This document shows, piece by piece, positions 15,109 through 23,259 of a stretch of 29,022 bases of DNA (its first letter is position 1; each line of letters begins with the position of its first letter). The position numbers were made by a program, and so were the translations under genes. The stretch is from Thiorhodovibrio sp. (lineage in GTDB: Bacteria > Pseudomonadota > Gammaproteobacteria > Chromatiales > Chromatiaceae). The stretch spans positions 1-29,022 of the forward strand of contig SKYD01000077.1 in NCBI GenBank assembly GCA_007128075.1, read 5' to 3'. The notes below the pieces were generated by a model, which ran no database searches, had not been told where the DNA came from, and saw only the letters and a list, made by a program, of their open reading frames with translations.

Positions 15109-15375
15109 ATGAGAGCTGAAATGACACCGGAAAAACGGAAGGAATATTGGAAGTCGAATTTACGGCTTCTCGCCGTTTTGCTGACGATTTGGTTCGTGGT
15201 TTCCTACGGGTTTAGTATTTTACTCGTCGAGCCGCTGAATCAGTTTTACCTTGGCGGTTATCCACTAGGGTTCTGGTTTGCCCAACAGGGGTCAATCTAT
15301 GTTTTTGTCGCGATCATTTTTGTCTATGCGGCAATGATGAACAAGCTCGACGAAAAATTTGATGTCGGCGAATAA
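15109..15375 (+). CDS. DUF4212 small membrane subunit of a sodium:solute symporter pair
   Basis: This 88-residue protein has two transmembrane helices and the DUF4212 pattern: YWKSNLRLLAVLLTIWFVVS, an ILLVEPLNQF loop, GYPLGFWFAQQG and VFVAIIFVYAAMMNKLDEKF. DUF4212 proteins accompany VC_2705-type sodium:solute symporters as a small partner. The ATG at 15109 has a strong AGAAGGAGG ribosome site; the frame extends upstream to 15007 without support. The symporter gene begins 21 bases after the stop. The 155-base region before it has no clear promoter. Confidence 0.93.
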   Translation: MRAEMTPEKRKEYWKSNLRLLAVLLTIWFVVSYGFSILLVEPLNQFYLGGYPLGFWFAQQGSIYVFVAIIFVYAAMMNKLDEKFDVGE

Positions 15376-15396
15376 TTTTTTGAGGATTCAACACCT

Positions 15397-17217
15397 ATGA
15401 CCCCACTTGATATCTGGACTTATGTGATCGTCGGCTCGACCTTCGCGCTCTATATTGGCATTGCCATCTGGGCGCGGGCTGGCTCGACAAGTGAATTTTA
15501 TGTCGCCGGTGGCGGCGTGCATCCCGTTGCCAATGGCATGGCAACGGGGGCTGACTGGATGTCAGCCGCTTCCTTTATCTCCATGGCGGGCATGATTGCC
15601 TTCAATGGCTATGGTGGCTCAGTGTTTCTAATGGGCTGGACTGGCGGCTATGTGTTGCTGGCGCTGTTGTTAGCCCCCTATTTGCGCAAATTCGGCAAAT
15701 TCACCGTGCCAGAGTTCATCGGTGATCGTTATTACTCGCAATCAGCGCGGGTGGTGGCCGTCATTTCGCTGCTTGTCGCTTCAATCGTCTATGTCATCGG
15801 TCAGATGACCGGCATTGGGGTGGCATTTGGACGCTTCCTTGGGGTGTCTTATGAGATGGGCATCTTTGCCGGTATGGGCATCGTTGCCGTCTATGCGATT
15901 CTCGGTGGTATGAAAGGCATTACCTACACCCAGATTGCCCAATACATAGTGCTGATTTTAGCCTACACCATCCCTGCCATCTTTATCTCCTTGCAACTGA
16001 CTGGCAACCCACTGCCCCAACTGGGTCTAGGTGCTGAGTATCGCCCCGATGGTGTGCCCAGCGGCATCTCATTGCTAGCAAAAATTGATCAGGTGGTCAC
16101 CGATCTTGGCTTCAAGGAATACACCACCAGCATGATGGGCAGCAAACTCAATATGTTTGCTTACACCATGTCGCTGATGATCGGCACCGCTGGTTTGCCA
16201 CATGTCATCATCCGCTTCTTCACCGTACCTAAGGTTGCTGATGCGCGTTATTCGGCTGGTTGGGCACTGGTGTTTATCGCCATTCTCTACACCACCGCGC
16301 CTGCAGTGGGGGCGATGGCACGGCTGAATCTGATGGAAACCATCCAGATTGGTCCAGTTGGCGAGGAAACGGGCAACCTACTCTATACCGAACGGCCTGA
16401 CTGGTTTGAGCGTTGGGAAGTCACCGGGCTGCTGCGTTTTGAGGACAAAAACAACGACGGACGCATCCAGTACTATGACGATACCAATCCTGAGTTTGCA
16501 GCGCGGGCGGCTGAATGGGGCTGGCAGGGCAACGAAATGGTGAGAGTTGATAACGACATCATGGTACTCGCCAATCCCGAGATTGCCAACCTGCCCAACT
16601 GGGTGATTGCTTTGACGGTTGCCGGTGGTCTGGCGGCTGCACTCTCAACTGCGGCGGGGTTGTTGTTGGCGATCTCGTCAGCGATCTCGCATGATTTGCT
16701 CAAAGGGGTGCTCAAACCGGATATTTCCGAAAAGCAAGAGCTTAATGCTGGACGCTGGTCGATGGTCGCAGCGATTGCACTGGCAGGTTATCTTGGTCTC
16801 CATCCACCAGGCTTTGCGGCGGGAACCGTTGCCTTGGCGTTTGGGTTGGCGGCATCATCGCTATTCCCGGCGTTGATGCTGGGTATCTTTGCCAAGCGGA
16901 TGAACAACACCGGTGCCATTGCCGGGATGATCACTGGTTTGATCATCACCCTGATTTATGTGTTCCAGCATCGGGGCATCATGTTCATTCCGGGCACCGC
17001 GTTCTTAGAGCCGCTGGGGATGTCGCCCAATTGGTTCTTTGGCATCACTCCTGAGGCCTTCGGCATGATTGGTGCGATTGCCAACTTTGCGGTTGCACTG
17101 GTTGTCTCCAAGTTCACGGCACCACCGCCAGAGCACATTCAGCATCTGGTTGAGGATGTCCGCGTTCCCCGTGGCTCAGGGCCAGCACCGCACCTTAGTG
17201 CTGCACTGGAACACTAA
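15397..17217 (+). CDS. Sodium:solute symporter, VC_2705 subfamily (ActP-like)
   Basis: This 606-residue inner-membrane transporter has the sodium:solute symporter (SSS) fold. It shows FYVAGGGVHPVANGMATGAD near residue 35, GQMTGIGVAFGRFLGV at about 133, and TAGLPHVIIRF and AAALSTAAGLLLAISSAISH, which line the sodium-binding helices. It resembles acetate/short-chain acid permeases of the ActP group, but the substrate cannot be told from sequence. Between helices a soluble insert (about 325-395) contains an EF-hand-like loop starting at D350 (DKNNDGRIQYYD), a known feature of this subfamily as I recall it. It is paired with the DUF4212 gene and ended by a strong terminator. Confidence 0.93.
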   Translation: MTPLDIWTYVIVGSTFALYIGIAIWARAGSTSEFYVAGGGVHPVANGMATGADWMSAASFISMAGMIAFNGYGGSVFLMGWTGGYVLLALLLAPYLRKFGKFTVPEFIGDRYYSQSARVVAVISLLVASIVYVIGQMTGIGVAFGRFLGVSYEMGIFAGMGIVAVYAILGGMKGITYTQIAQYIVLILAYTIPAIFISLQLTGNPLPQLGLGAEYRPDGVPSGISLLAKIDQVVTDLGFKEYTTSMMGSKLNMFAYTMSLMIGTAGLPHVIIRFFTVPKVADARYSAGWALVFIAILYTTAPAVGAMARLNLMETIQIGPVGEETGNLLYTERPDWFERWEVTGLLRFEDKNNDGRIQYYDDTNPEFAARAAEWGWQGNEMVRVDNDIMVLANPEIANLPNWVIALTVAGGLAAALSTAAGLLLAISSAISHDLLKGVLKPDISEKQELNAGRWSMVAAIALAGYLGLHPPGFAAGTVALAFGLAASSLFPALMLGIFAKRMNNTGAIAGMITGLIITLIYVFQHRGIMFIPGTAFLEPLGMSPNWFFGITPEAFGMIGAIANFAVALVVSKFTAPPPEHIQHLVEDVRVPRGSGPAPHLSAALEH

Positions 17218-17236
17218 GTCCACTGCTTGAGATCAG

Positions 17237-17266
17237 GCCCCGCCCAGCGCGGGGCTATTTTTTTTT
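17237..17266 (+). terminator. Rho-independent terminator of the DUF4212-symporter unit
   Basis: A perfect 7-bp stem GCCCCGC/GCGGGGC with a 5-base loop (CCAGC) is followed by TA and a run of nine or more T. It begins 20 bases after the symporter stop and ends about 12 bases before the moxR ATG at 17278. Confidence 0.9.
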
Positions 17267-17277
17267 GGAATATTTCC

Positions 17278-18222
17278 ATGTCCGCCAGTCCATCACCCGA
17301 ATCTCTGCGTGCCGCGCTTGGTCAGGCACTGACCGCCGCTGGCGAGATCATTCTCGGTAAAGAAACTGAATTACGCCTTGCGCTGGCGTGCCTGCTGGCG
17401 CGAGGTCATCTGTTAATTGAGGATGTGCCCGGGGTGGGCAAAACCACCTTGTCACATCTGCTGGCACGGCTGTTGGGGCTTGATTATGCCCGCATTCAAT
17501 TCACCAGCGATCTACTCCCAGCCGATATCATCGGGGCTTCGGTGTATGAGCGTGCCAATGAGCGGTTTCAATTTTATCCAGGGCCAATTTTTGCCCAAGT
17601 GGTGCTCGCCGATGAGATCAACCGCGCCACACCCAAGGCGCAAAGTGCTTTATTAGAGGCGATGGAAGAACGCCAAGTGACCGCAGAAGGCAAAACCCAT
17701 CGCTTACCACAGCCATTTTTTGTGATTGCCACCCAAAACCCGACCTATCAGGTTGGCACCTTTCCGTTGCCTGAATCGCAGTTGGATCGCTTTTTGATGC
17801 GGCTGGAGTTGGGCTATCCTGATGCTGAACAAGAAAAAATTCTACTCGCTGGCGAGGATCGTCGCCATCTGGTTGCCAACCTACAGCCGGCATTGACTCC
17901 CGCCCAACTGCTGGCGCTACAACAGCAGGTTGAAAACATCAGTGTCGCAGCACCCATCATCGACTATCTCTATGCCATCTTGCAGCTCACCCGCACCAGC
18001 AATCGCTTCTTGCACGGACTCTCCCCCCGCGCTGGGCTGGGTCTATTGCGAGCTGCCCGTGCCTGGGCACTGATTGCCGGGCGGGGCTATGTCATCCCTG
18101 AAGATGTGCAAGCTGTGGTGCCACCCTGTGTGCCACATCGACTACTCAGTGGCGAGGATAATGGCCCAGTTGGACATGCTGCCATTGCCGATTTTATCCT
18201 CGATGCTGTGGCGGTGCCTTGA
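17278..18222 (+). CDS. MoxR-family AAA+ ATPase
   Basis: This 314-residue cytoplasmic AAA+ ATPase has Walker A PGVGKTT (51-57), a Walker B region VVLADEINRA and the MoxR-typical block RATPKAQSALLEAMEERQVT followed by FFVIATQNP (sensor 1). It carries the C-terminal lid (LSPRAGLGLLRAARAWALI). MoxR proteins act as chaperone-like partners of vWA-domain proteins. Here no vWA or DUF58 gene follows; sucB starts 17 bases downstream. The ATG 17278 with TTGGAA upstream is preferred over the in-frame ATG at 17227, which lies before the symporter terminator. Confidence 0.9.
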   Translation: MSASPSPESLRAALGQALTAAGEIILGKETELRLALACLLARGHLLIEDVPGVGKTTLSHLLARLLGLDYARIQFTSDLLPADIIGASVYERANERFQFYPGPIFAQVVLADEINRATPKAQSALLEAMEERQVTAEGKTHRLPQPFFVIATQNPTYQVGTFPLPESQLDRFLMRLELGYPDAEQEKILLAGEDRRHLVANLQPALTPAQLLALQQQVENISVAAPIIDYLYAILQLTRTSNRFLHGLSPRAGLGLLRAARAWALIAGRGYVIPEDVQAVVPPCVPHRLLSGEDNGPVGHAAIADFILDAVAVP

Positions 18223-18239
18223 TCCATTGAGTACCAAAA

Positions 18240-19445
18240 ATGACTGATATCCGCGTCCCTTCTCTTCCTGAATCAGTCGCCGAGGCGACGGTGCTTGACT
18301 GGCACAAACAGCCCGGTGATTCAGTCACCGCAGGTGAAACCATCGTCGATCTCGAAACCGACAAAATCGTGCTTGAGGTTCCAGCGCCAGCAACAGGCGT
18401 GCTGACAGAGATTCTTGCCCCTAGCGGCACTGTGGTCTCATCACAAACGCCGTTGGCACGGCTTGACGGTGCCACGCCACCAAAACCTGAACCTGAATCA
18501 AAACCCGCGCCACCACCACAGCCCCCTCAAGCTGAGCCAAGGTTAGCCCCCGCTGCGCGGCGGCTGGTCAAAGCCTTGGATCTCGATCCGCAGACGATAA
18601 CCGGCAGCGGCAAAGATGGGCGGATTCATAAAGCTGATGTCGTTGCCTGGCTCGATGAGCACGAACAGACCCAGCCGCCAGCCGATCCTGACAGCGTGCC
18701 ACTGTTAACACCTGCAGTTCAGCGCGTGCCATCTGCATCGCCTAAGCGTGGTGAACGCCGCCAGCCAATCAGCCGCCTGCGGGCGCGGATTGCCGAGCGG
18801 ATGCTGCAAGCGCAACAGCAGACCGCGACCCTGACCACTTTCACTGATGTCGATATGAGCGCGATCCAAGGACTGCGCGCCCGCTATCAGGACAGTTTTG
18901 AGCGCACTCATGGTGTGCGTCTTGGCTTCATGTCCTTTTTTGTCAAGGCGGCAGTGCATGGCTTGCAGCGGTTCCCGGTGATCAATGCCACACTCGATGA
19001 CCATGAGATTGTTTATTATGATCATGTCGATATCGGGGTCGCGATTGCTGCCGAGCGCGGGCTGGTGGTGCCGATTGTCCGCCACTGTGAACAATTAGAC
19101 CTTGCCAGCGTCGAACGCCAGATTGTTGAGTTGCGTGATAAGGCCAATGCGGGCAGCTTAACCCTCGATGAGCTGACTGGCGGCACTTTTTCGATCACTA
19201 ACGGTGGAGTGTTTGGCTCGCTGTTATCAACCCCATTGCTCAATCCGCCGCAAAGCGCGATCTTAGGGATGCACCGCATTGAAAAACGCCCCGTGGTGCG
19301 CGATGATCAGATCGTCATCCGCCCGATGATGTACCTAGCACTCAGTTATGATCATCGGCTGATTGATGGCCGTGAGGCGGTACAGTTTTTGGCTACAATG
19401 AAGGAGGCGCTTGAGGATCCTGCGCGCCTGTTGTTGCGAATATAA
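18240..19445 (+). CDS. sucB: 2-oxoglutarate dehydrogenase E2 (dihydrolipoyl succinyltransferase)
   Basis: This 401-residue E2 of the 2-oxoglutarate dehydrogenase complex in the TCA cycle has an N-terminal lipoyl domain with K42 in LETDKIVLE, then an Ala/Pro-rich linker (80-98). A peripheral subunit-binding domain (PAARRLVKALDLDP, GSGKDGRI, 100-138) is followed by a second linker and the catalytic acyltransferase core. The core contains TFSITNGGVFGSLLSTPLLN and YDHRLIDGREAVQFL with the catalytic His at 372. Length and domains are normal. sucA (E1) and lpd (E3) are not in the window, so the gene is separated from its usual operon partners. It starts 17 bases after moxR. Confidence 0.93.
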   Translation: MTDIRVPSLPESVAEATVLDWHKQPGDSVTAGETIVDLETDKIVLEVPAPATGVLTEILAPSGTVVSSQTPLARLDGATPPKPEPESKPAPPPQPPQAEPRLAPAARRLVKALDLDPQTITGSGKDGRIHKADVVAWLDEHEQTQPPADPDSVPLLTPAVQRVPSASPKRGERRQPISRLRARIAERMLQAQQQTATLTTFTDVDMSAIQGLRARYQDSFERTHGVRLGFMSFFVKAAVHGLQRFPVINATLDDHEIVYYDHVDIGVAIAAERGLVVPIVRHCEQLDLASVERQIVELRDKANAGSLTLDELTGGTFSITNGGVFGSLLSTPLLNPPQSAILGMHRIEKRPVVRDDQIVIRPMMYLALSYDHRLIDGREAVQFLATMKEALEDPARLLLRI

Positions 19446-19457
19446 CGGTATGTTGAT

Positions 19458-20459
19458 ATGAAGGTGCTTATTCGTGTTGATCGTGTCGCCGCCATCTTGG
19501 CAGGGTGCGATTGCTATGGCGATCTGATTGCTGAGATTGATCCTGCTGATTTCAACCTCGATGAGCGCACCGCGCTCGCCAATGCCCCAGAGCAAGATGG
19601 GATCACTGATCTCACCGCGCCCTTTGCCGCGCCTGGCGATTATCCGCGCCCACCAGAAACTGCGATGCCGGATGTCCGCGCCTGGCTGCGTTGGCGGATC
19701 AAATGCGCCAGCCTCCGTGAACGCGCCCTGCGCAAACAGCGTGCCGCCTGGGATGAACAGGCAGAACAATATATCGAGTATTGGTCACAGCAGCCGCTGG
19801 AGCAATTTGTCCGCAAAGATTGGCCAGCGATCTATTACAGTGCCACTCTGCCCAATGTTGCCAGCCAGGGCCCATCCTTGCCCGAGCGCGAGGCCATTGA
19901 TGCCCTCATGCGCATCGAGCAGGCACTTGCCCCCTTGCTAGATCAGGCGCGCGAGCTGGCCGAGGAGCGCAATCAGGCGATTGAACAGCGCAAAGCCCAG
20001 CAGGAAGCCAAGCGACGCGACGCGCAAACCCGCCGTGCTGAGCAGCTTGCCCAGTGGGTCGAGGAGCGCATGGATGAGAATGCGAAGGCACGCTTTAAGC
20101 TCAAATTATTACCCGAAGATGAGATTCTCGACACCATCCGTAGCGATATTTATCGCCCGCTGGACGGGTTCGAGCGTTATCGCAAAATTCGTTTTGATGA
20201 CATTGAACACAGTGATCATTGCACTGGCAGCCAAAGCCTTGATTGCGACACCGACGAGGCCAAGCAATTGAGTGCCGAGCAATTTGACATTTACCGTCAC
20301 ATCGAGCGCGCCGCCCCTGAGGGGGCGCGTCTTAAATCCTTAGTCCATAGCTGTGCCTGCGAAAGCTGCAACGCCGGATTGATCCGGCGCAGTGTGCAGG
20401 TGGTGGTGGCTGTCGGCGAGCTGTTATTTAGCCGCGAATACGCGCTCGACCCCAAATAA
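19458..20459 (+). CDS. Hypothetical protein with a long coiled coil and C-terminal Cys cluster
   Basis: I do not recognise this 333-residue protein. The N-terminus (MKVLIRVDRVAAILAG) is followed by an acidic region, then a long charged helical stretch (about 155-210) with many Glu, Gln, Arg and Ala residues, likely a coiled coil (RELAEERNQAIEQRKAQQEA). Near the C-terminus a CACESC cluster (299-304) could bind metal, with a further cysteine pair at about 255-263. No signal peptide or membrane segment is evident. It starts 12 bases after sucB and overlaps the glycosyltransferase gene by one base (TAATG). Strict coupling suggests a shared role with that enzyme, but nothing in the sequence shows which. 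Confidence 0.75.
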   Translation: MKVLIRVDRVAAILAGCDCYGDLIAEIDPADFNLDERTALANAPEQDGITDLTAPFAAPGDYPRPPETAMPDVRAWLRWRIKCASLRERALRKQRAAWDEQAEQYIEYWSQQPLEQFVRKDWPAIYYSATLPNVASQGPSLPEREAIDALMRIEQALAPLLDQARELAEERNQAIEQRKAQQEAKRRDAQTRRAEQLAQWVEERMDENAKARFKLKLLPEDEILDTIRSDIYRPLDGFERYRKIRFDDIEHSDHCTGSQSLDCDTDEAKQLSAEQFDIYRHIERAAPEGARLKSLVHSCACESCNAGLIRRSVQVVVAVGELLFSREYALDPK

Positions 20460-21514
20460 TGGCGCATCTATGGATTGCCATCACCGCGCATGGCTATGGT
20501 CATCTCGCCCAGATTGCCCCGCTGGTTGCAGCACTGCATCAACAACGCCCAAGCGTGCGCATCACCCTACAAAGCACGCTGCCATTGGCGGTCATTCGCT
20601 CGCGGATCAGTGCCCCATTCACCCTCGTTGACCAACCTGCCGATGTCGCCTTGCCGATGGATAACCCGTTGCAGGTGCGCTGGCGCGACGGCTTGGCACT
20701 CTACGAGGCCTTTGAGCGCGACTATCCGCAGCATTTAGCTCGCCAACAGGCACGGCTGGCGGCTGATCCGCCCACTGTGCTGCTGGCTGATGTGCCGTGG
20801 ATGCCGCTGGAGGCGGCGCACAAGATGCAACTGCCAGCAGTCGGACTCTGTTCGCTCAACTGGTATGACATCTTGCTCCACAGCCCCGTTGGCGGCGAGC
20901 TGTCAGCCGCGCTTAGCCAGCGACTTCAGCGCGTCTACCAACAGGCGGATTTGTTTTTGCGCCCCGCGCCCTCGATGCCAATGCCGTGGCTGAACAATGC
21001 GGTGGCAATTGGGCCGCTGGCTGCCCAGCGTCCTCGGCGTGCTGATGATTGGCGCCAACGCTTGGGGATTGCCGCCGAGACGCGGCTGCTGTTGATGCAG
21101 TTTGGCGGCACTGGCCATTTAACACTGAGCGGTGCAGTTCCCGCTGGCTGGCAGATTCTCACCCCCGATGTCAACATCAGTCCGCGCCCAGGCATCCATC
21201 ACATCGCAGCAGACGAGGTGCTCGATGCCTTAGCCTCGGTCGATGCCCTGCTCACCAAGCCCGGCTACGGTGCCTTTGCCGAGGCCGCCTGTCACGGCAT
21301 TCCGGTGATCTATGTGCGCCGCGATGATTGGGCGGAAACCCCGCATCTGGTGACTTGGCTGGCGGCGCAGCAGCCGACCGCAGTGCTGGAAGACTTGACC
21401 ACCGCCGCACTCGAACAGGCACTGACGGCGGTGCTGGCACAGCCGCGGCCGTCACCGCTTGCCCCGACGGGGATTGCTGAAACGCTGGCGTATCTGGAAC
21501 CTTGGCTGGCGTGA
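20459..21514 (+). CDS. GT-B-fold glycosyltransferase-like protein (MurG/UGT-type)
   Basis: This 351-residue soluble protein has a GT-B layout: an N-terminal Rossmann half with AITAHGYGHLAQIAPLV (9-14 reads AHGYGH, comparable to the glycine-rich loop of GT28-type enzymes) and LLADVPWMP. A C-terminal half carries LLMQFGGTGHL, ILTPDV and VDALLTKPGYGAFAEAACHG, the nucleotide-sugar-binding block. It should transfer a sugar from a nucleotide donor, but the acceptor is unknown. It overlaps the hypothetical gene upstream by one base and precedes a PfkB sugar kinase by 45 bases, hinting at a small sugar-related operon. Confidence 0.8.
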   Translation: MAHLWIAITAHGYGHLAQIAPLVAALHQQRPSVRITLQSTLPLAVIRSRISAPFTLVDQPADVALPMDNPLQVRWRDGLALYEAFERDYPQHLARQQARLAADPPTVLLADVPWMPLEAAHKMQLPAVGLCSLNWYDILLHSPVGGELSAALSQRLQRVYQQADLFLRPAPSMPMPWLNNAVAIGPLAAQRPRRADDWRQRLGIAAETRLLLMQFGGTGHLTLSGAVPAGWQILTPDVNISPRPGIHHIAADEVLDALASVDALLTKPGYGAFAEAACHGIPVIYVRRDDWAETPHLVTWLAAQQPTAVLEDLTTAALEQALTAVLAQPRPSPLAPTGIAETLAYLEPWLA

Positions 21515-21559
21515 AGGTTTCCCAACTGATTTGATCGTAACCGTTTGAGTTTTATTGTT

Positions 21560-22462
21560 ATGACTTTTGATCCAACCCAGCCCCCGCTAATTTTTGGCGA
21601 GGTGCTTTTTGATTTATTTCCTGCCGCCGACGGCACCACCACCCGCGTGCTTGGCGGAGCACCGTTTAATGTCGCCTGGCATCTGCACGCCTTTGGTCAA
21701 CAACCGCTGTTGATCAGCCGTGTTGGCGAAGACGCGCTGGGCGACGCACTATTGGCGGCGATGCGTGACCATGCCATGGCCACCCACGCCATGCAGCGCG
21801 ATCCTAGCCATCCCACCGGCACAGTGCAAGTCACCCTCGATCAGGGCGAGCCAAGCTATGAGATCGTCGCCGAGCGCGCCTATGATTTTATTGATGCCGC
21901 CGAGATGCCGCCCTGTCCATCAGGGGCATTGCTCTATCACGGCAGTCTTGCCTTGCGCCATGCGGCATCACGCCAGGCATTTGAGCATCTGCGCCAGCAC
22001 TCCGCGCCTGCGCGTTTTGTTGATGTCAATCTGCGCGATCCCTGGTGGACGCTGGATGCACTCAACGCACAGTTGGCGGGGGCGCGCTGGCTCAAACTCA
22101 ATGCCGCCGAGCTGGCGCTGCTAGCCCCCAGTGGCACCACGCCAGAACAGCAAGCCCAGGCTCTGCTGGCAGCCCATCATTTGCACACGATCTTTGTCAC
22201 CCAGGGCGCGGCGGGGGCGTTTGCACTCAGCAAAGACAGCGCGCCGGTGCGCGTTGCCCCAACTGAGCGGGTGAGCGTGGTTGATGCCGTCGGCGCTGGC
22301 GATGGCTTTGCAGCAGTGTTGATCTTGGGGCTATTGCGGCACTGGCCGCTGGAGCAAACCCTCAGCCGCGCCCAACAGTTTGCCGCAGCGATTGTTGGTC
22401 AACGCGGTGCCACAGTGCAAAACCCTGAATTTTATAGCAATTTTATGAGTTCATGGGGGTAG
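21560..22462 (+). CDS. PfkB-family carbohydrate kinase (fructokinase-like)
   Basis: This 300-residue cytoplasmic kinase of the PfkB/ribokinase family has FGEVLFDLFP at the N-terminus, VLGGAPFNVAWHLHAFG (sugar-binding glycine motif), VDVNLRDPWW, a LKLNAAE motif and the ATP-binding/catalytic DAVGAGDGFAAVL with catalytic D248. Sequence flavour is that of fructokinases. A TTG at 21545 in the same frame would add five residues; ATG 21560 is preferred, though neither has a strong ribosome site. It follows the glycosyltransferase, suggesting linked sugar metabolism, but the substrate has not been shown. Confidence 0.88.
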   Translation: MTFDPTQPPLIFGEVLFDLFPAADGTTTRVLGGAPFNVAWHLHAFGQQPLLISRVGEDALGDALLAAMRDHAMATHAMQRDPSHPTGTVQVTLDQGEPSYEIVAERAYDFIDAAEMPPCPSGALLYHGSLALRHAASRQAFEHLRQHSAPARFVDVNLRDPWWTLDALNAQLAGARWLKLNAAELALLAPSGTTPEQQAQALLAAHHLHTIFVTQGAAGAFALSKDSAPVRVAPTERVSVVDAVGAGDGFAAVLILGLLRHWPLEQTLSRAQQFAAAIVGQRGATVQNPEFYSNFMSSWG

Positions 22463-22492
22463 CCATTCACTCTGTTTTCCAGACATTCAATC

Positions 22493-22520
22493 GTAGGGGC
22501 GGCTCGCGAACCGCCCTTAC
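22493..22520. repeat. REP-like palindrome
   Basis: A GTAGGGGCGG arm and a CCGCCCTTAC arm form a near-perfect hairpin with one mismatch or wobble and the loop CTCGCGAA. The motif resembles widespread dispersed intergenic palindromes of the same general sequence. Only this copy is seen in the window. It sits between the sugar kinase and the IS607 element. Confidence 0.6.
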
Positions 22521-22593
22521 TTTTACCAATACTGCGGACAAATTTTTAGGTCGATACAGACTGAATAACGACGCGCAGAAAAAAAACAGTTGC

Positions 22594-22621
22594 TTGACTT
22601 CCGTACAGAGCTGTCTATAAT
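22594..22621 (+). promoter_or_regulatory. tnpA: Near-consensus sigma-70 promoter of the IS607 transposase
   Basis: TTGACT (22594-22599), a 16-base spacer and TATAAT (22616-22621) lie just upstream of the tnpA ATG at 22630. Only 8 bases separate the -10 box from the start codon, so transcripts should begin at or within a base or two of the ATG and lack a Shine-Dalgarno leader. Confidence 0.75.
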
Positions 22622-22629
22622 TATTTAAT

Positions 22630-23259
22630 ATGAGCAAACACTACAGTATTGGAGAATTTGCCAAGCGGATTGGTCGCTCGGTGTCGACCGTGCGGCGCTG
22701 GGAGTGCGAAGGGAAGCTGCAAGCCAAGCGGCTGCCGTCGGGGCACCGGTATTTCGATGAGTCCGATGTTCGCCTGATGCTCGGTGGGGTGCCCCGTGAG
22801 CGGAATGTCGTGGTCTATTGCCGGGTTTCCAGCGCCGGACAGAAAGACGATCTCGCTTTGCAGGTACAAGCGATGGAAACCTACTGCCTGGGCGCGGGAA
22901 TCGCAGTGGATGAGTGGATTCAAGAGATCGGTGGCGGGATGAACTTCAAGCGCAAGCGGTTTCTTGGCTTGGTTGATCGGATTCAGCGCGGTGAAGTGCG
23001 CATGCTGCTCGTGGCGCACAAAGATCGGTTGATGCGCTTTGGGTTTGATCTATTGGCGCACTTGGCTGATGAAAACGGCTGCGAGGTCGTGGTGGTCAAC
23101 CAGGAATCGCTCTCGCCCGAGCAGGAAATGGTCGAGGATTTATTGGCGATTGTGCAGACCTTTTCTTGTCGGCTACACGGGATGGGCAAATACAAACAAT
23201 CCATCAAGGAGGACTTTGCCGAGATGCCCGTTCGCCAGCCCAAGGACGCCTGCGAATGA
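22630..23259 (+). CDS. tnpA: IS607-family serine transposase TnpA
   Basis: This 209-residue protein has the IS607 TnpA layout: an N-terminal MerR-like helix-turn-helix (YSIGEFAKRIGRSVSTVRRW through GHRYFDESDV, about 5-50), then a small serine-resolvase domain. VYCRVSSAGQ holds the nucleophile serine (S67 or S68), and LLVAHKDRLMRFGFDL and VVVNQESLSPEQEMVEDLLAI follow. The C-terminal HGMGKYKQSI tail is normal. It should be active. TnpA stop and tnpB start overlap as ATGA. Expression probably comes from the near-leaderless promoter described at 22594. Confidence 0.92.
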   Translation: MSKHYSIGEFAKRIGRSVSTVRRWECEGKLQAKRLPSGHRYFDESDVRLMLGGVPRERNVVVYCRVSSAGQKDDLALQVQAMETYCLGAGIAVDEWIQEIGGGMNFKRKRFLGLVDRIQRGEVRMLLVAHKDRLMRFGFDLLAHLADENGCEVVVVNQESLSPEQEMVEDLLAIVQTFSCRLHGMGKYKQSIKEDFAEMPVRQPKDACE

